DNA from: Acidovorax sp. KKS102
Lineage (GTDB): Bacteria; Pseudomonadota; Gammaproteobacteria; Burkholderiales; Burkholderiaceae_C
Assembly: GCF_000302535.1 (NCBI RefSeq)
Contig: NC_018708.1
Span: forward strand, 1,736,001 to 1,800,000
DNA: 64,000 bases
Reading direction: 5' to 3'
Positions 38,962 to 47,837 of this stretch are shown here, one piece after another. Below the pieces are notes generated by a model. It saw only the letters and a program-made list of their open reading frames with translations. It had not been told where the DNA came from and ran no database searches. Numbering within the stretch: the first letter of the stretch is position 1; each line of letters starts with the position of its first letter. Both the position numbers and the translations under genes were made by a program.

Positions 38962-39186
38962 TCACCACTCCACGCCTGAGCGCTGGCTCTGCGCTTGGGG
39001 CGTCGGCCCTGGTGCGCGCGGCCGGCCGTACCAGCACATCACCGCGACGGGGATGCCCAGCCCCACCCACGACCACCAGTCGCCCCAGGTGTCGGACACC
39101 AGCGCCGTGATCAAGCCGGTGGTGGTGAGCACACCCATCACGATGGGCCCGCCCCACAGGGCCCAGAAAGGGCGGTGCTTTTTCAT
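38962..39186 (-). CDS. Small membrane protein, 74 aa, coupled to PepSY gene
   Basis: ATG at 39186 overlaps the PepSY gene stop as ATGA. The protein has a basic start (MKKHRPFW), two hydrophobic segments (ALWGGPIVMGVLTTTGLITALV and WWSWVGLGIPVAVMCWYG) and a hydrophilic tail. Small two-helix proteins are regularly found downstream of PepSY transmembrane proteins in iron-uptake loci, so an accessory role is plausible. I cannot assign a family. Confidence 0.72.
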   Translation of the reverse strand: MKKHRPFWALWGGPIVMGVLTTTGLITALVSDTWGDWWSWVGLGIPVAVMCWYGRPRAPGPTPQAQSQRSGVEW

Positions 39187-40385
39187 GTGGCCCCCTCGGT
39201 GGAGCGCGCAGCACCCGATGTGGGCAAAGCGCTGCCTGCAAAACCGCCCGTGGCGCTGCCTGCGGTGGGTGTTGCGGGGCTTGCCGCCTGCACGCCCTTG
39301 CGCAGCCATAGATACAGCCCGCTGCCCAGCACCACGATGGTGGCAATGTCGAGCAGCGCCCACAGGATCTTCATCGGCATGCCGCCGTAGTCGCCAAAGT
39401 GCAGCGGCTGCGACACCAGCAGCGCCGTCAGGTACCAAGGCAGCTGGGGCGATGCGGTGACCTGCGCCGTGCGTGCATCCACCAGCACCGGCTGGAGCAG
39501 CTTGGAGGTCAGCGGCTCGTTGCCGCGCAGGAAAAACGTGTTGTGGTGCGGGCTGGAGAACGCCGTGCCCGGGAACGCAATGAACGACAGCTTGGTGCCC
39601 GGCGCCTGGGCCTGCGCCGCCTCCAGCGCCTGCTGCAGCGGCCCGCGCTCGGCGGCGGGCACGATGGGCTGTCCCTCATAGGGCTTGAGCAGCACCGAGA
39701 GCTGGTCGTGCTGCCAGTACTTGATAAGTAGGTCGGCCCACGTATTGATCATGCCCGTGCCGCCCACGACAAACGCCCACACCAGCGTGACGATGCCCAG
39801 CAGGTTGTGCAGGTCGAGCCACTTCACCCGCGTGGACCGATCGCGCCGCACCTCGCCAAACGCCAGCTTGCGCATGAACGGCGCATACAGCACCACGCCC
39901 GTGACGATGGCCACCAGCAGCAACAAGCCCATGAAGCCCAGAAACAGCTTGCCCGGCAGCCCCGCGAACAGGTCCACATGCAGCTTGAACATCACGTACA
40001 TGAAGCCTTCGTCAAACCGGGGCTGCGCCAGCACCTGCGCCGTGCGCGCGTCCACCGCCACGGATCGGAAGTCATCGGTGGGCGCCGGGGTGGGCGTGAG
40101 CGTGACGAACCACACGTTGTCATCGTCCTCGGCGTGTGATGCGAACTGCACCACCCGGTCCGGGTGCAGCGCTTTTGCCGTGGCCAGCACCTGGTCCAGG
40201 CTGGCGCGCGGCGTGTTGGCGGGCATGGCGGGCGCCTCGACCTCGGTGCCTAGCAGGTGGCCAATTTCGTGGTGAAAGATCAGCGGCAGGCCGGTGATGC
40301 ACAGCAGCAGCATGAAGACGGTGCACACCAGGCTGGACCACTTGTGGGTCCAGCTCCAGCGGCGCAGGGCGGTGGGGCTCAGCAT
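39183..40385 (-). CDS. PepSY-associated transmembrane protein (iron-uptake reductase-like)
   Basis: The 400 aa protein has four TM segments: TM1 WTHKWSSLVCTVFMLLLCITGLPLIFHHEIG, then a periplasmic PepSY domain (ASLDQVLATAKALHPDRVVQF) and paired helices KLFLGFMGLLLLVAIVTGVVLYAPFM and LHNLLGIVTLVWAFVVGGTGMINTW. TM4 lies near the end (MKILWALLDIATIVVLGSGLYLWLRK). Conserved His in the helices (HKW, HVD, HNL) fits the haem-binding, ferric-siderophore-reductase-like PepSY_TM family (FsrB/PiuB). The start at 40385 lacks a Shine-Dalgarno: the bases upstream are a 6-bp tandem repeat. A Fur-like box lies about 230 bp upstream. Confidence 0.85.
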   Translation of the reverse strand: MLSPTALRRWSWTHKWSSLVCTVFMLLLCITGLPLIFHHEIGHLLGTEVEAPAMPANTPRASLDQVLATAKALHPDRVVQFASHAEDDDNVWFVTLTPTPAPTDDFRSVAVDARTAQVLAQPRFDEGFMYVMFKLHVDLFAGLPGKLFLGFMGLLLLVAIVTGVVLYAPFMRKLAFGEVRRDRSTRVKWLDLHNLLGIVTLVWAFVVGGTGMINTWADLLIKYWQHDQLSVLLKPYEGQPIVPAAERGPLQQALEAAQAQAPGTKLSFIAFPGTAFSSPHHNTFFLRGNEPLTSKLLQPVLVDARTAQVTASPQLPWYLTALLVSQPLHFGDYGGMPMKILWALLDIATIVVLGSGLYLWLRKGVQAASPATPTAGSATGGFAGSALPTSGAARSTEGAT

Positions 40386-40409
40386 GGCGTGGGCGTGGGC
40401 GTGGGCGTG
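40386..40409. repeat. Hexanucleotide tandem repeat abutting the PepSY start codon
   Basis: Four units of GGCGTG (CACGCC on the coding strand) lie directly before the ATG of the minus-strand PepSY gene, where the ribosome site should be. Slippage would change the leader by six bases per unit. Confidence 0.8.
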
Positions 40410-40606
40410 GGGTGGTAAGGGCCGTCGGGCAGTCGCACCACCGCCAACGTCACCCACGGCACGGGGCGCGCTGTCGCTACAGAAAGGGCGAACAAGTGAT
40501 TCATCAAGCCAGACAACCCGGAAACATCGGAAGACGGTGGGTGCTGGCTGCAGCCGGGAGGCCCGTGAAAAGGCTCGCGGCAAGGGCTATGGCTGGCGGA
40601 AATCCA

Positions 40607-40637
40607 ATTTTACATTGCAAATGGGAATTGTTTGTAT
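40607..40637 (-). promoter_or_regulatory. Fur-box-like operator with overlapping -10 (PepSY/DUF4198/TonB locus)
   Basis: ATTGCAAATGGGAATTGTTT is an AT-rich, partly dyad 19-mer-like site resembling Fur boxes. On the minus strand it is followed at once by TAAAAT (40612-40607), a good -10. The same arrangement occurs at 46900-46931 for the other iron locus. The remaining 40410-40606 leader holds no gene that I can see. Confidence 0.5.
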
Positions 40638-40876
40638 TCGTGATGGTGTGTGTGGGGATAAGGATGTTGCGAAATCGCTGCGGCCTGCGGTCGATCGGAC
40701 ACTGTGAAGAAGGGGAGGCTTTGCGCGCAGGGGGCTGTGGGCACGGGGCGGGGTGGGCGCCTGCAGGCTATAGTGCCGTCGCCCCAGCGTGCTGGTTTTG
40801 CAGACATTCACACCCGCGTTTGCGACCCTTGCATGGGCTTTATCCCCCGGCTGCAAGCCGCTTGCAGGAGAGTTCC

Positions 40877-41635
40877 GTGTCCACGATATTCGGCGCCGTT
40901 CAGGCCGTTGCGCACGCATCTGCGAGAGGCATGGGGGCTTTGTACCGGACGGCCTTGCCATGGCTCGCTGTGGTGGCGATTTTGTGTACGGGCAACGTGC
41001 GCGCCGCAGACGAAAGCACCTCTGCGGAGCAAAAGGCACGGCTTGCAATACCCCCCGAGTTTCGGCATCCCGATTTTGTCTGGACCACTGCAGAAGGCGA
41101 CTTGAACGGCGATGGCATTCCTGACCTGGCCCTGTTGCTGACAAAGCACAAGGGAGAAGGCCAGCGAGAGGAGCGGTTGCTTGTCCTGACCGGGAGGGCG
41201 GATGGCAGCTATCAGGTGCTCTCAACGTCCGGCGAGTTCTGCCACCCCTGCAAGTTCTACAACCTGGAAATCAAGAGCAATTCATTGTTCGTTCAGGCGG
41301 TCTACTACGCAGACGCCGCCCGGTTCTCGGGCTTCACGCTGCAGTTCCGCTACAACGCCAAGATCAAAGACCTGGAACACATCGGCGAGCAGCAGGACGA
41401 TGAAGACTATTCCAGCAATGCCTCCCACCGCGTGAGCCTCAACTACCTGACCAACGCCACCATTGATTCGCGGCGTGCTGGCAAGAAGTACAAGGAGGCC
41501 CGAGGCCGGATCGTTGGTGGTCCGGGTGTGCTTCCTTTGAATGGGTTCGTCTGCGAAGGCTATGGCATGACGGGGTCATCGGTCTACCTGGATGAAAGCT
41601 TCAAGGTGCACAAGATGGGCGTGACACCTCCGTGA
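40877..41635 (+). CDS. Secreted FG-GAP/VCBS-type repeat protein, function unknown
   Basis: The 252 aa protein starts at GTG 40877 after GCAGGAGAGTTCC; the frame is open from 40412 but upstream is noncoding. There is a hydrophobic signal or anchor (LPWLAVVAILCTGNVRA, about residues 27-43). A single calcium-loop motif EGDLNGDGIPDLALLL (about 75-90) follows, as in FG-GAP beta-propeller repeats, then a CHPC pair. Small proteins with one such repeat are common in betaproteobacteria and their role is unknown. TATAGT at 40769-40774 may be its -10. Confidence 0.65.
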   Translation: MSTIFGAVQAVAHASARGMGALYRTALPWLAVVAILCTGNVRAADESTSAEQKARLAIPPEFRHPDFVWTTAEGDLNGDGIPDLALLLTKHKGEGQREERLLVLTGRADGSYQVLSTSGEFCHPCKFYNLEIKSNSLFVQAVYYADAARFSGFTLQFRYNAKIKDLEHIGEQQDDEDYSSNASHRVSLNYLTNATIDSRRAGKKYKEARGRIVGGPGVLPLNGFVCEGYGMTGSSVYLDESFKVHKMGVTPP

Positions 41636-41803
41636 TGCCCAGCGGGTTCGCCGCAAGAGCCCGCAGTGGGGGTTGATGACAGCCACGCCCTGTTCCAGCA
41701 CGCGGTTGCGGCCGATGGAGCGCCGGTTTTGGGCATCCGGCGGAAGAGGCCACATTCCTTTGAAACTGGGGCCCTTGGCTCACTTCCGCCGTTCACTTGG
41801 GCC

Positions 41804-43990
41804 TCAGAACCGCGTCCGCAACGTCACCTGCACCGCACGCGGCGAGCCGGGCAGGATCAGGTTGTCGTTGCTCCCGTGGGCCGACACGTAGTACTTGCGG
41901 TTGGCCAGGTTCTTGATGTTCACGTCCACATCCCACTGGCCCAGCGTGTACTGCAGGGCGGCGTCCACCGTGGTGTAGCCGGGCAGGGTGACCAGGTTGG
42001 TCAGCGAGGTGAAGCGCGCGCCCACGTAGTTCACGCCGCCGCCCACGCGCAGGCCGTGGCCCAGGTCCTTCATGGCCCAGAGGAAGGCGGAGTTGCGAGG
42101 CGTGAGCGCGGGCACCTTGCCCTGGGCCGCGATGGCAGCGGTGGGCAACTGGGTGGAGGTGGTGGTGGCCAGTGATTTCGTCATGCGGCCGTCCAGCCAG
42201 GCGTAGCTTGCGCTCATGTCCCAGCGGCCGGGCAGGCGGCCGTTGGCGGTCAGTTCCAGCCCGTTGGTGCGCTGGGTGCCCACGTTGATCTGGCGCGAGG
42301 GGTTGGTCGGGTCGGTGTTCTTGATGTTGGTGCGCTCCAGGTTGAAGAGCGCGCCGGTCACGTTCATGCGGCCATCGAGCAGGTCGAGCTTCACGCCGAT
42401 TTCCTTGTTCTCGGTGATCTCGGGCTCGGCGCCGGTGGTGTTGGCGGCGAGCGCAAAGGTCTCGGCCGAGGGCTGGAACGACTTGCTGTACGACACGTAG
42501 TACGACACGGTATCGCTGGGCTGCCACACCAGGCCTGCGCGGGGGCTGAACTTTTTGTCGGTGCGCGAGAGCGTGGCGAGCTTGCGGTCGAACGTGGTCT
42601 CTTGCCCGAACACGTCGTAGCGAGCGCCCACCAGCGCCTTCCATTGGGGGGCGAGCGTGATCTGGTTTTGCCAGTACAGCGCGGCCGTGTCCTGCGTGGT
42701 GTGGCTGGGGATGGCGCTGTCGGCGTTGTAGCTGGCTGCCGGGATGGCCGGGGCGGGGCGGTTGCCGGGGTTGAGGAGGGGCACGCGGTCCGCGCCGCCC
42801 GATACGGACTCGGCGCGCTTCTTCTGCTGGCCCAGTTCCACGCCCATCAGCCACTCTTGCTTCAAGCCGCCCAGCTGGTTGCGCCAGGTCAGGTCGGTCT
42901 GGTTGAAAAAGCCTTTTTCGTCGCGCAGGATGAACGAGCGCGTGCGGCCCACGGTCATGTCCACGGGGTTGGTGGTGCCGCCGGGCAGGGTGTTGTAGCG
43001 GTCCAGCGTGTAGTCGTACAGGCGCGTGACGTTGCGCACCGACCAGTCGTCGTTGAAACGGTGGTTGAGTGTGGCCGCGAACGACTGCATGGTGCTGGTG
43101 GTGGTGTCGTCCTGCGCCGCGTTGCTGGAGCCGTAGTAGGTGCTGGCGGGCACGTTGACTGGGCGACCATTCAGCGCGGGGATACCGAAGTCCGTGAGAC
43201 GCTTGTCGCGTGCGTTGGTGTACTGCAGCAGCAGGTCGGTCTGCGCGGCGAGCTTGAGCGCGAGCGAGGGCGCGAAGTTGTGGCGCTTGACGAACTGCTG
43301 GTCGCGGTAGCTGCCCGAGTCTTCCACGGCGGCATTGATGCGTAAGGCTGCGGTGTCGCTGATGCCCACGTTCACGTCGGCCGTGGCGCGGCGGTAATCA
43401 AAGCTACCCAGACCGAGCGACGCCTCGCCCGAGGTCTCGCCAAACTTGGGCTTCTTGGTCACGCGGTTGATGAGCCCGCCCGACGATCCGCGCCCGTACA
43501 ACACGGCGGCCGGGCCCTTGAGCACTTCGATGCGTTCTATGTCGGCCAGATCGCGGAAGTACAGCGCGTCGTCGCGCACGCCGTCCACAAACTGGTCGGC
43601 AATCGCGGTAAAGCCCCGGATCACCACCTGGTCGCGCTGCCCGTCGCCGTGGCTCATGGCCACGCCGGGCACGTTGCGCAGCGCGTCTTCCATCGAGCGC
43701 GCGCCCTGGTCGCGCAGCAGCTGCTCGGGCACCACGTTCACGGCCTGGGGTACGTCGCGCAGCGGCGCGCTGCCTTTGGTGGCCGAGGTGCTGGCGGCGG
43801 GCGAATAGCCGTCATCGTCGCTGGTGGACTGCACGGTGACCTCGCCCAGCGTCTGGGTGGGGGCGGCAGGCGCTGGGGTTTGTGCCAGCGCGGTGCCGCA
43901 GAAGGCGGCAAGAACGGCTGCAGCCAGCGGGTGCAGGGCATAGGAGCGGCCGAGAGAACGGCGGAAGGAGCGGTGCAAAGGTGCGTGCAT
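41804..43990 (-). CDS. TonB-dependent siderophore receptor (catecholate type)
   Basis: The 728 aa outer-membrane receptor imports ferric siderophore using TonB energy. It has a signal peptide (residues 1-36, ending ALAQ), a plug with VPQAVNVVPEQLLRDQGARSMEDALRNVPGV and LADIERIEVLKGPAAVLYGRGSSGGLINRVTKKP, and a 22-strand barrel ending in VTLRTRF. Sequence is closest to Fiu/CirA-like or IrgA-like catecholate receptors. CCAAGGACAACCT precedes ATG 43990. The gene follows DUF3649-PepSY-DUF3325 on the same strand, an arrangement I know from iron-uptake loci of Burkholderiales. It is complete, unlike the receptor at 35-38 kb. Confidence 0.94.
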   Translation of the reverse strand: MHAPLHRSFRRSLGRSYALHPLAAAVLAAFCGTALAQTPAPAAPTQTLGEVTVQSTSDDDGYSPAASTSATKGSAPLRDVPQAVNVVPEQLLRDQGARSMEDALRNVPGVAMSHGDGQRDQVVIRGFTAIADQFVDGVRDDALYFRDLADIERIEVLKGPAAVLYGRGSSGGLINRVTKKPKFGETSGEASLGLGSFDYRRATADVNVGISDTAALRINAAVEDSGSYRDQQFVKRHNFAPSLALKLAAQTDLLLQYTNARDKRLTDFGIPALNGRPVNVPASTYYGSSNAAQDDTTTSTMQSFAATLNHRFNDDWSVRNVTRLYDYTLDRYNTLPGGTTNPVDMTVGRTRSFILRDEKGFFNQTDLTWRNQLGGLKQEWLMGVELGQQKKRAESVSGGADRVPLLNPGNRPAPAIPAASYNADSAIPSHTTQDTAALYWQNQITLAPQWKALVGARYDVFGQETTFDRKLATLSRTDKKFSPRAGLVWQPSDTVSYYVSYSKSFQPSAETFALAANTTGAEPEITENKEIGVKLDLLDGRMNVTGALFNLERTNIKNTDPTNPSRQINVGTQRTNGLELTANGRLPGRWDMSASYAWLDGRMTKSLATTTSTQLPTAAIAAQGKVPALTPRNSAFLWAMKDLGHGLRVGGGVNYVGARFTSLTNLVTLPGYTTVDAALQYTLGQWDVDVNIKNLANRKYYVSAHGSNDNLILPGSPRAVQVTLRTRF

Positions 43991-44166
43991 AGGTTGTCCT
44001 TGGTGTGTGCGCAACGCGGTGGAAAACGGCTCCGCAGGCACCGGGCCTGGCGTGGGCCTTTGGGGCCGTGGCTGGGAGGGGTGCGGAGAGCGGGAGAAAA
44101 GGAAGCTGAGGAGGGCGGTGGATCAGAAGGAGCGACGAGCCCGCAGGGCCGCTGCATCCCTCGCCT

Positions 44167-44499
44167 TTACCACCCCCAGGCCCAGGCGCCGAGGCCGGCC
44201 ACCAGGGCCATCCCTGCCAGCAGCGGTGTGCGCCGGGGCTGCCAGGTCACGGCGGCCGTCACGGCCACAGCGGCCACCGACAGGGCCACCGTCCATGTGG
44301 TCACGCCCAGCGAGGCAGGCACACCATCGGCGGGGTGTGCGGCCAGCCACAGCGACAGCAACAGCAGCAGCCATCCGGCGCGGCGCAGCTGTTGCAGGCG
44401 GCGGGCCGCACCTTCGCGGTCTGTGGCGTCTTCGTGGTGGCGGTCCATGCCCAGCGCAATGGCCGACCAGGCCGCAAAACACAGCAGAAAAGCGGACAT
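44167..44499 (-). CDS. DUF3325 domain-containing membrane protein
   Basis: The 110 aa inner-membrane protein has three hydrophobic segments: FLLCFAAWSAIALGM, AGWLLLLLSLWLAAH, and a final GVTTWTVALSVAAVAVTAAV plus a short fourth stretch. DUF3325 proteins sit next to PepSY and TonB receptor genes. The ATG at 44499 is five bases after the PepSY stop. Role presumed accessory to siderophore iron release. Inside longer open frames it is easy to overlook. Confidence 0.8.
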   Translation of the reverse strand: MSAFLLCFAAWSAIALGMDRHHEDATDREGAARRLQQLRRAGWLLLLLSLWLAAHPADGVPASLGVTTWTVALSVAAVAVTAAVTWQPRRTPLLAGMALVAGLGAWAWGW

Positions 44500-44504
44500 G
44501 GTGC

Positions 44505-46325
44505 TCAGGCCCCCGACGTTGAAACAGACACATCGGGCGCAGCGGGCAAAGCTGCCGCTGGGGCCGCGCGGGGCGCCTTGGCCGCTGTGGTGGTGCCCCG
44601 GGGCAAACGGCCCGGGCGCAGGCGCCACGACAGCCAGCCCAGCAGCAGCCCGGTGGCCAGGAAGGCCAGGTCCATGCTGGCCCACACCCACTCGCCTGCA
44701 GGCAGCGTGATGCCGAGGTGGGTGTGGGTGGTCAGCGCATTGATGACCGGCAGCAGCGCCCACGCCAGCCCCGCAGCGCCCAGCGGCACCGACCAGCCCA
44801 TGCGGCTGGGCCGCACCACGGCGCAGGCCAGCGCCCACAGCAAGGTCAGGCCCCAGGCGCTGAAGAACCAGGCCAACTCCACATCGGCCCGGCCCTCCAA
44901 GTTCAGCGGGACCAGGCGGTTGGAGGCGATGTACACGCCGCAGGCCAGCGGCAGCCCCGCCAGCGTGGCGATGTTGATGGCCGCCACCAAGCGCTCGCCA
45001 AAAGGCGCCTTTGTGACGGCGTCTGTGTTGGCTGCTGCCCCTTTGCGGTTGGCTTGTGTCTGCGACTTGGCGCTGCGCTTGACCGACCACAGCACCATGC
45101 CGGTGGCAATCATCAGGCTGCCCAGCACACCAAAACCAAACAGCGCCCAGCGCAGGCCCACATCGGCAAACCGCGCCATGTGCAGGCCGTACAGCACGCC
45201 GTAGGTCTTGACGGCAGGGCCGGTGGCATCGGCCTGGTCCAGCCACTGGCCGGTGGGGGCATCAAACAGCAGGCGCGGCGGGCGGTATTGCAGGCGGTCG
45301 CCCTCGTGGCGGGTGACTTCGACCACGGCGCGGCCCTTGGCATCGCGGCGTGCCTGCACGCTGCCAATGCGCCCGCCGTCCCAGCGGGTGCGGGCCTCGG
45401 CCAGGATGGGCGGCAGGGCGATGGCGGGCAGGGGCTCCACCTTGTCGCCGGGGCCGCGCCGGGGGCGGCTTTCGGCCTTCTCGCCCTGCAGGTCGGCAAA
45501 GTACGCGTTGGAGTCCACGCCTTTCTCCCCCTGGTAGGCCGTTGCAATGCCCGCAGGCATGTACAGCGTGTGGAAGATCATCAGCCCGCTGAAGGTGATC
45601 ATCAGGTAGAACGGCAGCACCAGCACGCCGGTGACGTTGTGCGCGTCCAGCCAGGCACGCTGCCCGCCCTTGGTGGGGCGGAAGGTAAAGAAGTCCTTGA
45701 AGATGCGGCGGTGCGTGATCACCCCCGAGATCAGCGCCACAAACATCAGCATGGTGGCCACGCCCACCACCCAGCGGCCCTGCAAGGTCCAGCGGCCCTT
45801 TTGCGCGGTGCGCAACTCGAAGTGAAAGCGGTAGAAGAAGTCGCCCCCCATGGTCTGGCGGGTGTCGATGGCCTCGCCGGTCTGCGGGTGCATGCGCAGC
45901 GTTTCGAAGCGGCCATTGCCCGTGTCGCGCCACAGGATGTTGACGGCGGGGTCGCGGTCGTCGGGCAGGTGCATGATCCACTGCGTGACGTTGGGCACCT
46001 TGCGCACCAGCGCGTCCAGGGCCCTCTGCGCCGTTTGCGCAACCTGCGGTTCGGTGGCATCCACCGGCTGCAGGCCATGCATCTCGGGGCGCATCCACAG
46101 GTTGAACTCGTTCTTGAAGAACGACAGCGTGCCGGTGAGGAAGATCGCAAACAGCAGCCAGCCCAGGATGAGCCCCGCCCAGGTGTGCAGCCACGACATG
46201 GCCTGGCGAAAGCCCTCGCGGTCGTTGGGCGCCTTGGGTGGTTTGGCTTTGCGGGCTTGTTCAGAAGCGGTGCTTGCAGATGCCCGATCGACTGGCTGGC
46301 ATGCAGGGGCCGTGATGCGGGTCAT
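44505..46325 (-). CDS. PepSY domain-containing transmembrane protein
   Basis: The 606 aa inner-membrane protein starts at ATG 46325, overlapping the DUF3649 stop (ATGA). TM1 is SWLHTWAGLILGWLLFAIFLTGTLSFFKNEFNLWMRPE, followed by a PepSY periplasmic region. Further helices include WVVGVATMLMFVALISGVITHRRIF and VTGVLVLPFYLMITFSGLMIFHTLY, and near the end a cluster of four to five helices. Conserved His (LHTW, DAHNVTG) suits haem ligation, as proposed for PepSY_TM ferric reductases. Longer than the PepSY protein at 39-40 kb because of the extra C-terminal helices. Same operon as DUF3649, DUF3325 and probably the receptor. Confidence 0.88.
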   Translation of the reverse strand: MTRITAPACQPVDRASASTASEQARKAKPPKAPNDREGFRQAMSWLHTWAGLILGWLLFAIFLTGTLSFFKNEFNLWMRPEMHGLQPVDATEPQVAQTAQRALDALVRKVPNVTQWIMHLPDDRDPAVNILWRDTGNGRFETLRMHPQTGEAIDTRQTMGGDFFYRFHFELRTAQKGRWTLQGRWVVGVATMLMFVALISGVITHRRIFKDFFTFRPTKGGQRAWLDAHNVTGVLVLPFYLMITFSGLMIFHTLYMPAGIATAYQGEKGVDSNAYFADLQGEKAESRPRRGPGDKVEPLPAIALPPILAEARTRWDGGRIGSVQARRDAKGRAVVEVTRHEGDRLQYRPPRLLFDAPTGQWLDQADATGPAVKTYGVLYGLHMARFADVGLRWALFGFGVLGSLMIATGMVLWSVKRSAKSQTQANRKGAAANTDAVTKAPFGERLVAAINIATLAGLPLACGVYIASNRLVPLNLEGRADVELAWFFSAWGLTLLWALACAVVRPSRMGWSVPLGAAGLAWALLPVINALTTHTHLGITLPAGEWVWASMDLAFLATGLLLGWLSWRLRPGRLPRGTTTAAKAPRAAPAAALPAAPDVSVSTSGA

Positions 46326-46630
46326 GCGGCGGCCCTCATCCATTGAGGTGCCGTGGCGCATGCGCCCAGCACCATTGCGGGCAGCAGCGTGCCACCCCAC
46401 GCGCCCCAGGCGGTGCGTGCATAAAAGGCCCAGCCTGCGGCGATGGCATACACCACCCACGACAACATGGTGGCCGTGAGCACGGCTTCCACCCGTGGCA
46501 TGCACTGCGCCAGCAGCAGCGACAGCGCCGCAGTGAAACCGGCGGCCAGCGCATAGCCGCCCCCTATTGCGGCCACGGCACGCGAGGTGATGGCCAGCCG
46601 GTAGCGTCCATCGACGCGAGGGGTCTTCAT
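46322..46630 (-). CDS. DUF3649 domain-containing membrane protein
   Basis: The 102 aa protein has three hydrophobic segments (AVAAIGGGYALAAGFTAALSLLLA, ATMLSWVVYAIAAGWAFYA, GTLLPAMVLGACAT). DUF3649 proteins are annotated as iron-uptake-associated membrane proteins. It is the first gene after a Fur-box-like promoter and overlaps the next gene by four bases. Start ATG 46630 (MKTPRVDGRYRLAI). Confidence 0.82.
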   Translation of the reverse strand: MKTPRVDGRYRLAITSRAVAAIGGGYALAAGFTAALSLLLAQCMPRVEAVLTATMLSWVVYAIAAGWAFYARTAWGAWGGTLLPAMVLGACATAPQWMRAAA

Positions 46631-46899
46631 GGCTGCGAGACCATCGGCGCAGTGACTGGGCGATCAGGGGGGGACAGCGCCTCCGAAGGGCAGAGGCGGG
46701 CAAGGCTGCGCAGCATGGGCAAGGGCTCCAGTCGTTGGATGGGTGAACAAACCAAACGCTGGCTGTTGCCGGTGATGCGGGTCACCGGCTGGCTGGCTTC
46801 CAGGTGAAGTCATCGCCCTGCGGGAGCAGGTACTTGCCTGCTCATGCGCACTGCAACGCGAGTCAGTGCGCAGGACGCGGTAGGGGATGATCGGCTGCC
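46631..46899. other. Long leader between iron promoter and DUF3649, no gene seen
   Basis: About 270 bp between the -10 element (46905-46900) and the first start codon hold no open frame with a ribosome site on either strand that I can support. It is unusually long for a 5' leader and could hold regulation. Confidence 0.4.
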
Positions 46900-46931
46900 A
46901 TTTTAATGTGGTTGCAAATCATTCGCATTAA
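46900..46931 (-). promoter_or_regulatory. Fur-box-like operator with -10 (DUF3649-PepSY-DUF3325-TonB locus)
   Basis: TGCAAATCATTCGCATTA (46914-46931) is a good match to the Fur-box pattern with its central ATCATT. TAAAAT (46905-46900, minus strand) follows at once as the -10. The layout is the same as at 40607-40637, so both loci are likely iron-repressed. Confidence 0.6.
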
Positions 46932-47001
46932 CTGATGAAGAAACTGCGAGGTTTGATGTGCAGTTGCAACAGAGTGTGCGCAGTTCACGCCTGCACAGGC
47001 G

Positions 47002-47024
47002 AAAAAAAACGGGCCGAAGCCCGT
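47002..47024 (-). terminator. bfr terminator
   Basis: ACGGGC-TTCG-GCCCGT hairpin followed by eight T on the minus strand, about 55 bp past the bfr stop. Confidence 0.88.
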
Positions 47025-47076
47025 GGGGAGGTCAGAGGGTGGCCCATGTCGGGGCACCCATCAGTCACTCATTGGC

Positions 47077-47553
47077 TCACTCGATCTCGCCCATCTGCGA
47101 CTGCAGGTAATTTTGCAGGCCCACTTTGCCGATCAGGTCGATCTGGGTTTCGAGGAAGTCGATGTGCTCTTCAGTGTCGTCCAGGATCTTTTGCAAGAGG
47201 TCGCGCGATACATAGTCACGCACGCTTTCGCAGTGGGCAATGCCCTCCTTGATGGTGGCTTGGGCGCCCTGCTCGGCGCGCAGGTCGCAGGCCAGGATCT
47301 CCGGCACGTCTTCGCCCACTTGGATCTTGGCCAGGTCCTGCAGGTTGGGCAGGCCGTCCAGCGTGAAGATGCGGTCCATCAGCCAGTCGGCATGTTTCAT
47401 CTCGCCGATGGATTCCGAATACTCCTTCTTGGCCAACTTATCGAAGCCCCAGTGCTTGAGCATGCGGTAGTGCAGGAAGTACTGGTTGATGGCCGTGAGT
47501 TCGTTCTTGAGCTGGGCCTGCAGATGGCCAATGACCTGTGCGTCACCTTTCAT
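47077..47553 (-). CDS. bfr: Bacterioferritin
   Basis: Bacterioferritin oxidises and stores iron in a 24-subunit haem-containing shell in the cytoplasm. The 158 aa subunit keeps all di-iron ligands (E18, E51, H54, and Glu in the [27 protein letters not shown] part). It also has Met52, which binds the intersubunit haem. CAAGGAGTCCCC precedes the ATG. It is placed beside the iron-uptake loci with its own terminator. Confidence 0.96.
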   Translation of the reverse strand: MKGDAQVIGHLQAQLKNELTAINQYFLHYRMLKHWGFDKLAKKEYSESIGEMKHADWLMDRIFTLDGLPNLQDLAKIQVGEDVPEILACDLRAEQGAQATIKEGIAHCESVRDYVSRDLLQKILDDTEEHIDFLETQIDLIGKVGLQNYLQSQMGEIE

Positions 47554-47744
47554 GGGGACTCCTTGTAATGTGTGAATTCGGCGCTGATTGTCGTGACCCG
47601 CATCAAGCAGCGCAAGGCAAGCCCCTGCTGCAGCGTGCGGGCTGCGTGTGATGCTGAGAGGCGTTCGCGTTCACAGGCTGTGTTCCCCGTGGCCCACCAG
47701 GGTTGTCATGGGAAGGCCACAGTGGGCGTTGTATAGTAATTGGC

Positions 47745-47766
47745 AATTGATTCAATGCAATCAATT
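47745..47766. promoter_or_regulatory. Palindrome upstream of ahpC, candidate OxyR/LysR-type operator
   Basis: AATTGATT-CAATGC-AATCAATT is a perfect 8-bp inverted repeat with six-base spacer, about 70 bp before ahpC. TATAGT at 47732-47737 may be a -10 just upstream. The dyad has the size of an LTTR half-site pair; OxyR is the usual regulator of ahpC, but I cannot see an oxyR gene here. Confidence 0.5.
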
Positions 47767-47837
47767 AATTGGATTGATGGCTTGGAAATGCCTAAACTTC
47801 AGTCCTGTTCAGTCAACCAACCACTAAGGAAACAGCA

